A DNA stretch of 64,000 nucleotides from PALSA-1444 sp964291045 (GTDB lineage Bacteria > Chlamydiota > Chlamydiia > Chlamydiales > Rhabdochlamydiaceae), in assembly GCF_964291045.1 (NCBI RefSeq), contig NZ_OZ197277.1:372001-436000 (forward strand), given 5' to 3'. Made by a program: the position numbers and the translations under genes. The notes beneath the pieces are model-generated. The model did no database searches and was not told the origin of the DNA. It saw nothing but the letters and a program-made list of their open reading frames with translations. Shown here piece after piece: positions 1-7,765 of this stretch. How positions within the stretch are numbered: the first letter of the stretch is position 1; each line of letters begins with the position of its first letter.

Positions 1-1330
1 CCTCAGAAAAATGAGTCAGTCCTGTACAATCAGAGAGATCAAGACTTCCTGCTACTTCTAGATCTTCAGGAAGATGAGTCAGTCCTGTACACCCTGAGAG
101 AGTAAGATCGTGTCCTACTGTTAAATCTTCAGGAAGATGAGTCAGGCCTATACACTTATAGAGGTTAAGATTTCCCCTTAATTTAAGTCCTTTAGATAGA
201 GAAGTCAAAGCTGTACAATCAGAGAGATCAAGACTTCCTGCTACTTCTAGATCTTCAGGAAGATGAGTCAGTCCTGTACACCCTGAGAGATCAAGTCCTT
301 TTAATTTAAGTCCTTTAGGTAGAGTAGTAAGCGCTGTACATTTAGGGAGCCAAAGAAGATATTTTAATTCTAATCCTTCAGGAAGATGAGTCAGTCCTGT
401 ACACCCTGAGAGATCAAGATTCCCTCCTACTTTAAGTCCTTTAGATAGAGAAACCAAATCTGTACATCGAGAGAAGTTAAGATTTCCTTTTACTTCTATA
501 TCTTCAGGAAGATGAGTTAGCCTTGTACAATCAGAGGAGTCAAGACTTCCCTTAATTTTAAGTCCTTTAGGTAGAGTAATGAAAGCTGTACACTTGGAGA
601 GATTAAGACTTCCCTCTACTTCTAAATTTTCAGGAAGATGAGTCAGCCCTGTACAATTAGAAAGGTCAAGACTTCCCTTGATTTTAAGTCCTTTAGGTAG
701 AGTAATGAGAGCTGTACACTTGGAGAGATTAAGACTTCCTTCTACTTCTAAATTTTCAGGAAGATGAGTCAGCCCTGTACAATTAGAAAGGTCAAGACTT
801 CCCTTGATTTTAAGTCCTTTAGGTAGAGTAATGAGAGCTGTACACTTGGAGAGATTAAGACTTCCTTCTACTTCTAAATTTTCAGGAAGATGAGTCAGCC
901 CTGTACAATTAGAAAGGTCAAGACTTCCCTTGATTTTAAGTCTCTTAGGTAGAGAAGTCAAAGCTGTACGCTCAGAGGGATCAAGACCTTCTTTTTCTGT
1001 AAGTTTATTAGATCGAATAGGAAGACCTGTACGTTTGCGGTTAACCCTTCTCTTAGCTTTAAGTCCATTAGATTGTATTAGAGATAGGTCACGAAATGTA
1101 AGTGAGCCTTCTATTTCAACATGCTTAGATTGTAAAAGAGTAAAAACATGAATATTAGAAGAATCAATGGTGACATCACCTTGAATTAAAATATCATTAG
1201 GCATATCTTCCAAACTCGTTAGTTGATGTAACTCTTCTGCTAAAAAAATGCGAGGGGGGGCCATGGCATTAATATCTAAAGGAGGATTAAGAAGGGAAGA
1301 ATGTGAACAGCCTGTATTTAAAATTTGCAT
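1..1330 (-). CDS. LRR-family protein, 5' part only (runs off left edge)
   Basis: An uninterrupted minus-strand reading frame starts at ATG 1330-1328, preceded by AAGGA, and has no stop down to base 1, so at least 443 codons are present and the 3' end lies outside the window. Residues 1-75 form an N-terminal module (SNIHVFTLLQSKHVEIEG) that recurs in the LRR proteins at 15634 and 36546. Residues 91-100 are strongly basic (KAKRRVNRKR), which could be a nuclear-localisation-like patch or a degenerate repeat. From about residue 125 onward come 21-residue LRRs of the form LPxxLxVxGxLxLSxCxxLxx. By analogy with the 36546 gene it could end in a NEL ubiquitin-ligase domain, but that part is not visible. 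It is probably a secreted host-interaction protein (inference). The IS element upstream may have separated it from its native promoter. Confidence 0.85.
   Translation of the reverse strand, partial: MQILNTGCSHSSLLNPPLDINAMAPPRIFLAEELHQLTSLEDMPNDILIQGDVTIDSSNIHVFTLLQSKHVEIEGSLTFRDLSLIQSNGLKAKRRVNRKRTGLPIRSNKLTEKEGLDPSERTALTSLPKRLKIKGSLDLSNCTGLTHLPENLEVEGSLNLSKCTALITLPKGLKIKGSLDLSNCTGLTHLPENLEVEGSLNLSKCTALITLPKGLKIKGSLDLSNCTGLTHLPENLEVEGSLNLSKCTAFITLPKGLKIKGSLDSSDCTRLTHLPEDIEVKGNLNFSRCTDLVSLSKGLKVGGNLDLSGCTGLTHLPEGLELKYLLWLPKCTALTTLPKGLKLKGLDLSGCTGLTHLPEDLEVAGSLDLSDCTALTSLSKGLKLRGNLNLYKCIGLTHLPEDLTVGHDLTLSGCTGLTHLPEDLEVAGSLDLSDCTGLTHFSE
575..952. repeat. Three near-identical 126-bp tandem repeats inside the LRR gene
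   Basis: Units begin at 575, 701 and 827 and differ from each other by only about two bases. Each encodes two consecutive 21-residue LRRs (42 codons), so copy-number change keeps the reading frame. Further, more diverged units of the same kind fill the rest of positions 1-1000. Such near identity suggests recent expansion by slippage or unequal recombination. Confidence 0.9.
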
Positions 1331-1500
1331 AAAAATCCTTATTTTTTTAATTACTGCTTCTTTTTAAAATTCACTATGTTGATTTGGAGTGAAAACAGAA
1401 AAGTAAAATTATTTTTAATTTAAGGAGTCTAACTTTCTCATAGGAACATTTTTTTGTAAAGAGTCTAATTTTTCTTACCCAGTCGCAAAAAATTTAACCT

Positions 1501-1523
1501 TAACTCCGCCATGATTACGTAAT
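1501..1523 (+). repeat. Left terminal inverted repeat of the IS
   Basis: It pairs with the right end (3064-3086, reverse complement) with one mismatch in 23 bases. It contains ATTACGTAAT, itself a palindrome, which also recurs as ATTACGTA inside the element near 1583. Confidence 0.85.
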
Positions 1524-1614
1524 AAAATACCATTAACCACATAATTCTCTTGATGTTATGGTCTTTTTTTTGCTACAATCATATTACGTATCTAACGTAA
1601 TATATTGGAGATTT

Positions 1615-3072
1615 ATGAAAACAGTTAGTAACCATCCCAAATGGGCATTAATCCATAAAAAACCCGGTATGGAACTCCGGTTGATTAAAGGACATTACTA
1701 TCTCTATGAAGTCTCCAGTAAATGGAATAAAGAAAAAAAACGGGCTCAAAAAATTACAGGAAAAATCTTAGGTAAGATTACGGAAAAAGAGGGATTTATC
1801 CCCTCTAGAAGTAAGTTTATCGATCAAATAGAGTTCAAAAATCTTTCCGTAAAGACCTGCGGGGTGGGATCGTTTTGTGAAACGGTATTACAAGATGTTT
1901 TTGCTGCGCTGAAAAAACATTTTGGAAAAGAGGGTGAGGCTATTTACTGTGCAAGTTTAATGAGGCTCTCTCATCAAGCTCCTTTAAAGAACATGGATCT
2001 CCATTTTAAACACGACTTCTTATCAGAGTCTTTTCCGCATCTTTCTCTTTCTGATAAAAAAATGACAGCGCTTTTAAGAGATCTTGGAGAGAGCCGAGAA
2101 AAAATTAATGCCTTTTTTAAAGAGTTCTTTAAAAAAGGAGAGCACATCCTGGTTGACATGACAGCTATTCACTCTGTATCCAAAGAAATGGATCTTAATC
2201 AAAGAGGCTATAACTCCAAGGGAAATAGCGACCCTCAAGTCAATCTACTCCTTTTATTTTCAGAGTCTCAGCAAGAGCCTGCCTATTACCGTCTTTTGCC
2301 AGGTCATGTTAGAGACGTCAAATCTGTAAAACTCTCTCTTAAGGAGTCAGGGATTGATGATGCGATCTTTATTGCAGATAAAGGGTTTTACTCAAAAAGC
2401 AATATAGATGAATTAGAACAGCTTAAGCTTCAATATCTGATTCCTCTCAAAAGGAATCATTCCCTCATCGATTACACCCCTTTTCAAAAGGCTGGAAAAG
2501 AAGGACTAAATCACTATTTTAAGTTCCAAGAGCGGTATATCTTTTGCACGGTAACAACGCATCAGTCAGGCCAAACCCTCTATACATTCCTGGATGATAA
2601 ACTTAAGTTAGTAGAAGAAGAGTCATACTTAAACCGTATTGAAACTTCTAAAGAAGAAGAGCTTTCGATACAAGATTTTTATCAAAAATCTTGTATCTTT
2701 GGAACTTTTGCTCTGTTAACAAATATTACTGGTAAAACGCCTTCGGATATTTATGAACTTTATAAATCTCGAATGGATATAGAAACCGCCTTTGATGCGT
2801 TTAAAAATACACTTCAAGCTGACCGTACCTATATGCAAAATGATCAAGCCATGGAAGGGTGGATGTTCATTAATTATCTTGCCCTCCTAGCTTACTGGCG
2901 CATGTTAAAACTCCTTTTTGGGAAAGGACTGTTATCAAAATTTTCAATCCATGATTTACTCATCCATTTATCTCACATTAAAAAAATCAAAATCAATGGA
3001 GAGTGGGATTTGGCTGAAGTGACAGACAAAACAAAGAAGTTATTTGCTAAGCTTGGGTATAATATTACGTAA
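1615..3072 (+). CDS. IS4/IS1634-family DDE transposase
   Basis: A 485-residue transposase that catalyses cut-and-paste movement of the surrounding IS. The DDE residues are recognisable: Asp181 in ILVDMTAIH, Asp255 in FIADKGFYS, and Glu390 in the IS4-type signature YKSRMDIETAFDAFK (Y-x2-R-x3-E-x6-K). I prefer the ATG at 1615, with GGAG at 1607-1610, over an upstream ATG at 1558. A good promoter (TTGATG at 1550-1555, 18-bp spacer, TACAAT at 1574-1579) overlaps the upstream codon, so the message should start after it. The gene is full length with no frameshift, and no passenger gene is present. The family call rests on the DDE spacing and the C-terminal signature; the exact IS subgroup is uncertain. 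Confidence 0.9.
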   Translation: MKTVSNHPKWALIHKKPGMELRLIKGHYYLYEVSSKWNKEKKRAQKITGKILGKITEKEGFIPSRSKFIDQIEFKNLSVKTCGVGSFCETVLQDVFAALKKHFGKEGEAIYCASLMRLSHQAPLKNMDLHFKHDFLSESFPHLSLSDKKMTALLRDLGESREKINAFFKEFFKKGEHILVDMTAIHSVSKEMDLNQRGYNSKGNSDPQVNLLLLFSESQQEPAYYRLLPGHVRDVKSVKLSLKESGIDDAIFIADKGFYSKSNIDELEQLKLQYLIPLKRNHSLIDYTPFQKAGKEGLNHYFKFQERYIFCTVTTHQSGQTLYTFLDDKLKLVEEESYLNRIETSKEEELSIQDFYQKSCIFGTFALLTNITGKTPSDIYELYKSRMDIETAFDAFKNTLQADRTYMQNDQAMEGWMFINYLALLAYWRMLKLLFGKGLLSKFSIHDLLIHLSHIKKIKINGEWDLAEVTDKTKKLFAKLGYNIT

Positions 3073-3086
3073 TGATGGCGGAGTTA
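3064..3086 (-). repeat. Right terminal inverted repeat of the IS
   Basis: Reverse complement of the left end with one mismatch. The transposase stop codon TAA (3070-3072) is embedded in it. Confidence 0.85.
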
Positions 3087-3376
3087 GGGGTTTAAATATT
3101 TTTATTAATTAAGAGCAGTATAAAAATTGAAATAGTGCTCCATTTCCAATGATTTTGCCCTGCAAAATGAGATTTTAAGAACGGATTTCTGATCAAGATA
3201 AGATGTGTTAATTAATGCACTACAAATAGTGATTTTTTATAGGATTTGTAGAAAAAATATGATGGTAAAATGGTTAAAAAAATAGGGATTTGAGATGCTA
3301 CATAGCACACTACTATTGAAAGTATGATTTTGTTAGGTAGAAGATCATTTGTTTTTGAAGCAATGAAAACGATTGC

Positions 3377-4108
3377 TTATAACTTAAAATCTTCCCCAAA
3401 ATAGAAAAGCCTAGCTTCTTGGTGATTAAGGAGCTCTTCGACAGTTCCTGAAATGAGAATTTTACCCTGACGAATTAAATAGCTCCTGTCCACAATAGAG
3501 AAAATTTCTCTTGCGTTATGATCAGTAATCAAAACGCTAATCCCTTTACTTTTTAAGTGGTGGATCATTTTTTTTACATCAGCGATTGAGAGGGGATCGA
3601 TATTTGCAAAAGGTTCATCAAGAAGGAGAAGAGAGGGATTAGAGACAAGCGCTCTTGTGATTTCTAGCCGTCTTCTTTCTCCGCCAGAGAGCATTCCCGC
3701 TTTTTTCTTCGCAAGAGGGGCTAAATGGAGCTCATTTAAAAGGAGTTCTAGCTTCTCTTTTTGCTCTTGAGGAGAACTCGTTAATGTTTCTAAGACACAG
3801 AGAATATTTTCTTCAACAGAAAGAGATCTAAATACAGAAGGTTCTTGAGCTAGATACCCCATGCCAAGAGAGGCTCTTTTGTGAATGGGTAAATGGGTGA
3901 TCTCTTGATCTTTAAAAAATACAGATCCACTATCTGGTTTAATCAGTCCCATTGCCATGTAAAAGGCGGTTGTTTTGCCGGCTCCATTAGGGCCTAGTAA
4001 TCCGACAACTTCCCCTGCATTAACAGTAAAAGAGAGACCGCTGACAACAGCTTTATGGTGATATGCTTTATGGAGATTATCAACTTTAAGAAGCGTGTTT
4101 TTTGTCAT
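3377..4108 (-). CDS. lptB: LptB, LPS-export ABC transporter ATPase
   Basis: A 243-residue cytoplasmic ATPase that powers the LptB2FG complex extracting LPS from the inner membrane. All ABC motifs are visible: Walker A GPNGAGKTT (residues 39-47), Q-loop LAQEPSVF, signature LSGGERRR, Walker B LLLLDEPFANIDP and the switch His in ITDHNARE. The start is ATG 4108 (MTKNTLL), preceded by AGG. A longer in-frame extension to 4228 lies inside the upstream gene and does not resemble the family. It overlaps the end of the LptA-like gene by 23 bp and is last in a dapB-kdsA-lptC-lptA-lptB operon, matching its role in delivering Kdo-containing lipid A. The permease genes lptF/G are not in the window. Confidence 0.93.
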   Translation of the reverse strand: MTKNTLLKVDNLHKAYHHKAVVSGLSFTVNAGEVVGLLGPNGAGKTTAFYMAMGLIKPDSGSVFFKDQEITHLPIHKRASLGMGYLAQEPSVFRSLSVEENILCVLETLTSSPQEQKEKLELLLNELHLAPLAKKKAGMLSGGERRRLEITRALVSNPSLLLLDEPFANIDPLSIADVKKMIHHLKSKGISVLITDHNAREIFSIVDRSYLIRQGKILISGTVEELLNHQEARLFYFGEDFKL

Positions 4109-5426
4109 GAAATACCTGATTGAGAAGTTGTTGTTCTGTAGCAGAAAGAGAAAAAGAGACACATCCCACTCCTTGAATGGAATACTCTTTTGCAAAAGGA
4201 TCATAGATGAGATGGATCTCATCTGCACTCATTTTAAGAGACGGGGATTCTTGGGTGATGAGTACTTTAGAACCTGTATGTGCTTTTAAAATGCAGTTTT
4301 TTGTAGAAGGGTGATAACTCACATGGTCTGCAACCGCTTGGATTTGATGGGAGAGAGCCTCTTTAGACAGGATTTTAATCGCGCCTTCAAGCTCTAACTG
4401 ATGCGGAGAGAAAAGTTTGCCCCCTTCTTCATAGGTGAGTATCGCCTCTTGTGCTTCAAGAAGGAGCTCCTCTCCTTCATAAAGAAGAGGTGTGTGACAA
4501 GAAGAGGGGTGAGCTGTGATGGTATGCGTAAGAGAATCCACATGGATAGGGCCGTAAGAGGTAATATAATCGCCTGTGATGCTCTTAAGGGTCGTGACAC
4601 CTGTTGTATAAAGATCAGCTGTCAGGTGATTTTCAAGAAACAGCTTCATTTCCTCAGAGGAGGATAAACACCCAAGAGTGGGGAATTCAATGAAGGAGGC
4701 TCCTTTAAGAAAGACGGTGCTCTCTTGATGTTTAAAATCGATACAATCACTTTTAAGATGGATCTTTTCTTGAGCAAGAGTATGAAGAGAGCCTACAACT
4801 TGATAGAGTCTTAGTTCTTCTAAGGCAAGATTGAGATCAAAATGCGTAGCCTTAAGTTCATCATCTAAATGCGTCCAAATACACCCTTCAGAAGAGGAGG
4901 TGATATGGTGATCTTTAAATGTTAGAGCATCTGCATGAAGATGGTAGAGAGCATCATACACTAAATGCACTCCGTTTGAGGCTTGAATGGATGTTAACTG
5001 ATAAGAAGAAGGTAAATGCTGCATTTGAAGCGTCACTTGCGGAGTGAAAAATTCAAAAGGGGTCTTTTTATCTTTACGTCTTAGTTGATCTGAGTAGTGA
5101 ATATTAGAGGGAGAAGAGAGGAGCGCTTTAAGCGCCTTAAAATCAAAGTAGGCCTTTTCACAAGAGAGCCTGGCTTGATTGGCTAGGGTAATTTCAATGG
5201 AAGAGAAGAGTTCAAGGGATGTGATTGGATAAGATACTTCTTGAGAGGCATTTCTTTTCATCACAGCAGAGTCTGCTTTCATCGTCCCTAAAGAGTGTTC
5301 AATGGTGACGCTTCCTTTGAGGAGAAGATCATTTTCACTATAAGAGGCGCTCTCTGCAGAAAGAGATCCCATATCAGCTAAGCAAAGCTGATTCCACGCT
5401 AAGAGAAGGAGTAAAAGTTTACGCAT
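4086..5426 (-). CDS. LptA/OstA-like periplasmic LPS transport protein
   Basis: A 446-residue protein with an N-terminal signal peptide (MRKLLLLLLAWNQLCLA). After it comes an OstA/LptA-like beta strand pattern (SYSENDLLLKGSVTIEH), repeated loosely through the protein in segments such as GASFIEFPTLG, GAIKILSKEA and GVGCVSFSLSA. It is more than twice the length of E. coli LptA, so it may form a longer beta-jellyroll bridge by itself. Placement between the LptC-like gene (7-bp gap upstream) and lptB (overlapping downstream) supports an LPS-bridge role. The assignment rests mainly on context and repeat pattern, because sequence conservation in this family is weak. Confidence 0.7.
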   Translation of the reverse strand: MRKLLLLLLAWNQLCLADMGSLSAESASYSENDLLLKGSVTIEHSLGTMKADSAVMKRNASQEVSYPITSLELFSSIEITLANQARLSCEKAYFDFKALKALLSSPSNIHYSDQLRRKDKKTPFEFFTPQVTLQMQHLPSSYQLTSIQASNGVHLVYDALYHLHADALTFKDHHITSSSEGCIWTHLDDELKATHFDLNLALEELRLYQVVGSLHTLAQEKIHLKSDCIDFKHQESTVFLKGASFIEFPTLGCLSSSEEMKLFLENHLTADLYTTGVTTLKSITGDYITSYGPIHVDSLTHTITAHPSSCHTPLLYEGEELLLEAQEAILTYEEGGKLFSPHQLELEGAIKILSKEALSHQIQAVADHVSYHPSTKNCILKAHTGSKVLITQESPSLKMSADEIHLIYDPFAKEYSIQGVGCVSFSLSATEQQLLNQVFHDKKHAS

Positions 5427-5433
5427 TTAATAC

Positions 5434-6030
5434 CTATCTTTGCTCTTGAAAATGCGCCTCAAAATGCGTGGCTTCAAATTGAGGAGATTTACCCATTACT
5501 GTTAAGGAAATATCTTTGGCAACCCCTGTGAGGTAAGGCTTTGAGGTAATGTGTCTTGGGAGTTCTATGCCAGGGAGCTTAAAAAAAGAGAGAAGAGCGT
5601 GATGAGCGATCAGCTCATGAGAGGAGTAGTTATACGATCCATGGACCGCTTTAAACGACCTAATCTGTTGAAAAGGAGCCTCCTTTTGTCCTAGAATACG
5701 GTCTTGAATGAGGCACTCAAGAGAGCCTAAATGTTCAATGACCACAAGTTTTCCCTCTTCTTTGGTAAACTCTAGGGAAGAGTTTTGGCTTTCAATATGG
5801 TGATGAAGACGTCCGCCCTCTTCTTGACTGATAAAGAGATCTTTTGTCACACCCCATCTGTTTTGTTTAGGAGCACTTTTGGGCGGATTTTTTGTCACAA
5901 GGACAGCTTTTTCTTTAGCCTGTTTAAAATCATACTTCTCAAGAGAGGTAATGGGAAAATAGAAGAGTAACCCTCCTCCAATAAGGAGGGTAAACACCAT
6001 TAAAGAAAAAGCAAGAGCTCTACTTAGCAT
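5434..6030 (-). CDS. LptC-like inner-membrane-anchored LPS transport protein
   Basis: A 198-residue protein with one N-terminal membrane anchor (residues about 5-27, LAFSLMVFTLLIGGGLLFYF) and a polar periplasmic remainder, the architecture of LptC. The start codon lies inside the end of kdsA (ATGCTAA, a 7-bp overlap), indicating translational coupling. The next gene starts 7 bp after its stop. LptC receives LPS from LptBFG and passes it to LptA; the neighbours fit that role exactly. The primary sequence is poorly conserved, so the call is contextual. Confidence 0.65.
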   Translation of the reverse strand: MLSRALAFSLMVFTLLIGGGLLFYFPITSLEKYDFKQAKEKAVLVTKNPPKSAPKQNRWGVTKDLFISQEEGGRLHHHIESQNSSLEFTKEEGKLVVIEHLGSLECLIQDRILGQKEAPFQQIRSFKAVHGSYNYSSHELIAHHALLSFFKLPGIELPRHITSKPYLTGVAKDISLTVMGKSPQFEATHFEAHFQEQR

Positions 6031-6866
6031 GTAACGCGTTGACTTGCAAACTGTTGAAGGGCGTCATAGATCACTTTAACTTCTTGCAATAGAAGTTTCA
6101 GTTCACTAAAGGGGTAGACCGTTTCTTTATCACTTTTAGCTTGAGAAGGTTCTGGATGCGCTTCAATAAAAAGAGCATTGACTCCTGCAGCAATGGCAGC
6201 TTTTGTAAGAGTCGGGATGAACTCTCTTTGCCCTCCTGATGAGGTGCCAAGTCCTCCTGGAAGCTGAACAGAGTGAGAAGCGTCGTAACAAACAGGAAAC
6301 CCTGTTTTTTGTAAAATGGGGATTGAGCGCATATCGCTCACTAAATTGTTATACCCAAAGCTTGTTCCTCTATCTGTCAGTAAGATGTTAGAATTTCCTG
6401 TAGCTAGAAGCTTTTGAACGACATTTGGCATATCCCAAGGAGCCATAAATTGCCCCTTTTTGACATTCACAACAGCCCCTGTCAGTCCAGCTGCTGTGAT
6501 AAGATCGGTTTGTCTACAGAGAAAAGCAGGGATTTGAATCACATCACATACAAGTGCTGCAGCTTTTGCCTCTTCAGGGGAGTGAACATCTGTAAGAGTA
6601 GGAACATTAAACTCTTCTTTCACTCTTTGTAATATTTTTAGCCCCTCGGTAAGACCTGGACCTCTAAACGATTCATAAGAAGATCTATTGGCTTTATCGT
6701 AGCTTGATTTGTAGATGAACTGGATACCCAGCTCTTCTGTTAATATTTTTAGAAACTTTGCGGTTTCTAACGCATGAGATAAACTTTCAATGACGCAAGG
6801 GCCGCAAATCAAGGTTAACGGTGTATTTAACCCAATAGAAAAATCTTTTACTTTAATATTACGCAT
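6024..6866 (-). CDS. kdsA: 3-deoxy-8-phosphooctulonate synthase (KdsA)
   Basis: 280 residues, normal family length. It condenses phosphoenolpyruvate with arabinose 5-phosphate to give Kdo 8-phosphate for the LPS core. Family blocks are present: GPCVIES near the N terminus, KSSYDKANRSS, LTDVHSPEEA, FLCRQTDL, VKKGQFMAPWDM, LLTDRGTSFGYNNL, DASHSVQLPGG and FIEAHPEPSQAKSD. The Cys in GPCVIES, where E. coli KdsA has Asn, points to the metal-dependent class. The start ATG overlaps the dapB stop by 8 bp, and its own end overlaps the LptC-like gene. Confidence 0.96.
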   Translation of the reverse strand: MRNIKVKDFSIGLNTPLTLICGPCVIESLSHALETAKFLKILTEELGIQFIYKSSYDKANRSSYESFRGPGLTEGLKILQRVKEEFNVPTLTDVHSPEEAKAAALVCDVIQIPAFLCRQTDLITAAGLTGAVVNVKKGQFMAPWDMPNVVQKLLATGNSNILLTDRGTSFGYNNLVSDMRSIPILQKTGFPVCYDASHSVQLPGGLGTSSGGQREFIPTLTKAAIAAGVNALFIEAHPEPSQAKSDKETVYPFSELKLLLQEVKVIYDALQQFASQRVTC

Positions 6867-7494
6867 TCATTAAATCCTTCATTGTATAGTACCCAGGAGG
6901 CTTGTGCATCAGAAAAAGAGCTGCCTCAAGAGCCCCTCTTGCAAAAATCGATCTCTCATGTGCTTCATGTTGAAGCGATAGCGTTTCTCCTAAGAGCTCA
7001 AAAGCGATGTGGTGAGTCCCAACTGCTTCGTTAGAGCGGATAGACAAGATGTGACTTACCGGCTGCTCTAAACCGTTTGCAATCAAAAGCGCTGAGCCGC
7101 TAGGGGTGTCTTTTTTATGCACATGGTGGGTTTCTGTGATGTGAATCAAACTGTCTTGAGGAGCTTGTTGTTTGATGAGATCAAGAGCGTTCATCAAAAG
7201 AGCCATCCCGATACTAAAGTTAGGAGCATAAAAAACAGGGATCTTTTGAGACGCTTTTTCTAGCTCTTTCTGCTCTTCTACAGAGTATCCTGTTGTTCCA
7301 ATCACTAAAGGTTTTTGAGTCTGCAGGCACTCTTTTAAAAGAGAGGGGAGTTTAGAGGGGGAAGAAAAGTCAATCACCACATCACTTAAAAGTATGGAAG
7401 AGGCTAGCAAAAATAAAGGGCTTTTTTCAAGTAAGGAAGAAACGGCCTTACCCATTTTCCCTTGCGCTCCGCTGATTGATATTGCTACTTTCAT
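6859..7494 (-). CDS. dapB: 4-hydroxy-tetrahydrodipicolinate reductase (DapB), compact form
   Basis: NAD(P)H-dependent enzyme of the lysine/meso-diaminopimelate pathway. The start ATG 7494 gives MKVAISISGAQGKMG, the Rossmann GxxGxMG motif at the very N terminus. VIGTTGY and APNFSIGMALL follow. The catalytic block is ETHHVHKKDTPSGSA, with the paired His and the Lys. At 211 residues it is about 60 shorter than E. coli DapB. The loss is mainly in the N-terminal nucleotide domain, where VVIDFSSP comes only about 40 residues after the glycine motif. First gene of the operon leading to lptB. A 6-codon upstream extension is possible but unneeded. Confidence 0.92.
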   Translation of the reverse strand: MKVAISISGAQGKMGKAVSSLLEKSPLFLLASSILLSDVVIDFSSPSKLPSLLKECLQTQKPLVIGTTGYSVEEQKELEKASQKIPVFYAPNFSIGMALLMNALDLIKQQAPQDSLIHITETHHVHKKDTPSGSALLIANGLEQPVSHILSIRSNEAVGTHHIAFELLGETLSLQHEAHERSIFARGALEAALFLMHKPPGYYTMKDLMNA

Positions 7495-7616
7495 AGGGAA
7501 ATAGTGTAGCATAAGAGGATACGCTTGTGCAACCTTATCAAATAGGGGAGCCTTAAGTAAGAGAGACCCTTTTTCTCTCTAAAAGAGAAGAAAATAGAGT
7601 CTTCATAAAAGAGCGC

Positions 7617-7646
7617 TTGAGTTTTCATCTCTTCTTCAGCTACAAT
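7617..7646 (+). promoter_or_regulatory. Promoter of tRNA-Arg
   Basis: -35 TTGAGT (7617-7622), 18-bp spacer, -10 TACAAT (7641-7646). The mature tRNA begins 18 bp after the -10 box, a normal distance for a short 5' leader. Confidence 0.7.
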
Positions 7647-7664
7647 GGAATAGATCTTTTTTCT

Positions 7665-7737
7665 GGATTGATAGCTCAGTGGATAGAGCACCCGCCTTCT
7701 AAGCGGGTGGTCGCAGGTTCGAATCCTGCTCAATCCA
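7665..7737 (+). tRNA. tRNA-Arg (anticodon TCT)
   Basis: Full cloverleaf of 73 nt: acceptor GGATTGA/TCAATCC, D stem GCTC/GAGC, anticodon stem CCCGC/GCGGG with loop CTTCTAA giving anticodon TCT (reads AGA/AGG), T stem GCAGG/CCTGC with loop TTCGAAT, discriminator A. CCA is not encoded. Lies divergent to the dapB operon and just upstream of the DHH-family gene. Confidence 0.97.
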
Positions 7738-7765
7738 ATGATTTCCCCTTTACAAGGTGTTCATA

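Larger units (their letters stand above)
1498..3090 (+). mobile_element. Complete IS4/IS1634-like insertion sequence
   Basis: The element is bounded by inverted repeats: bases 1501-1523 and the reverse complement of 3064-3086 match at 22 of 23 positions (core TAACTCCGCC). A candidate 5-bp target duplication TTTAA lies at 1493-1497 and 3091-3095. A single transposase gene fills the interior and its stop codon lies inside the right inverted repeat. The element sits about 170 bp upstream of the start codon of the LRR gene on the left. Intact ends and an intact transposase suggest it is recent or still mobile. The outermost one or two bases of the ends are uncertain because the two termini differ by one base there. 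Confidence 0.85.

Noticed and set aside
930..1151. Plus-strand reading frame of 73 codons opposite the left LRR gene
   Set aside because: Antisense shadow of a repetitive coding sequence. Similar antisense frames occur opposite the NEL gene (37701-37989, 39265-39459).
1558..1614. Upstream start codon for the transposase
   Set aside because: The -10 box of a good promoter lies downstream of this ATG, and the ATG at 1615 has a proper ribosome site.
3358..3378. 7-bp hairpin at the lptB stop codon as terminator
   Set aside because: The stem is short, overlaps the stop codon and has no T run on the minus strand.
7491..7733. 80-codon minus-strand frame across the tRNA-Arg gene
   Set aside because: It overlaps a perfect tRNA and its promoter; the N-terminal residues are a translated tRNA.
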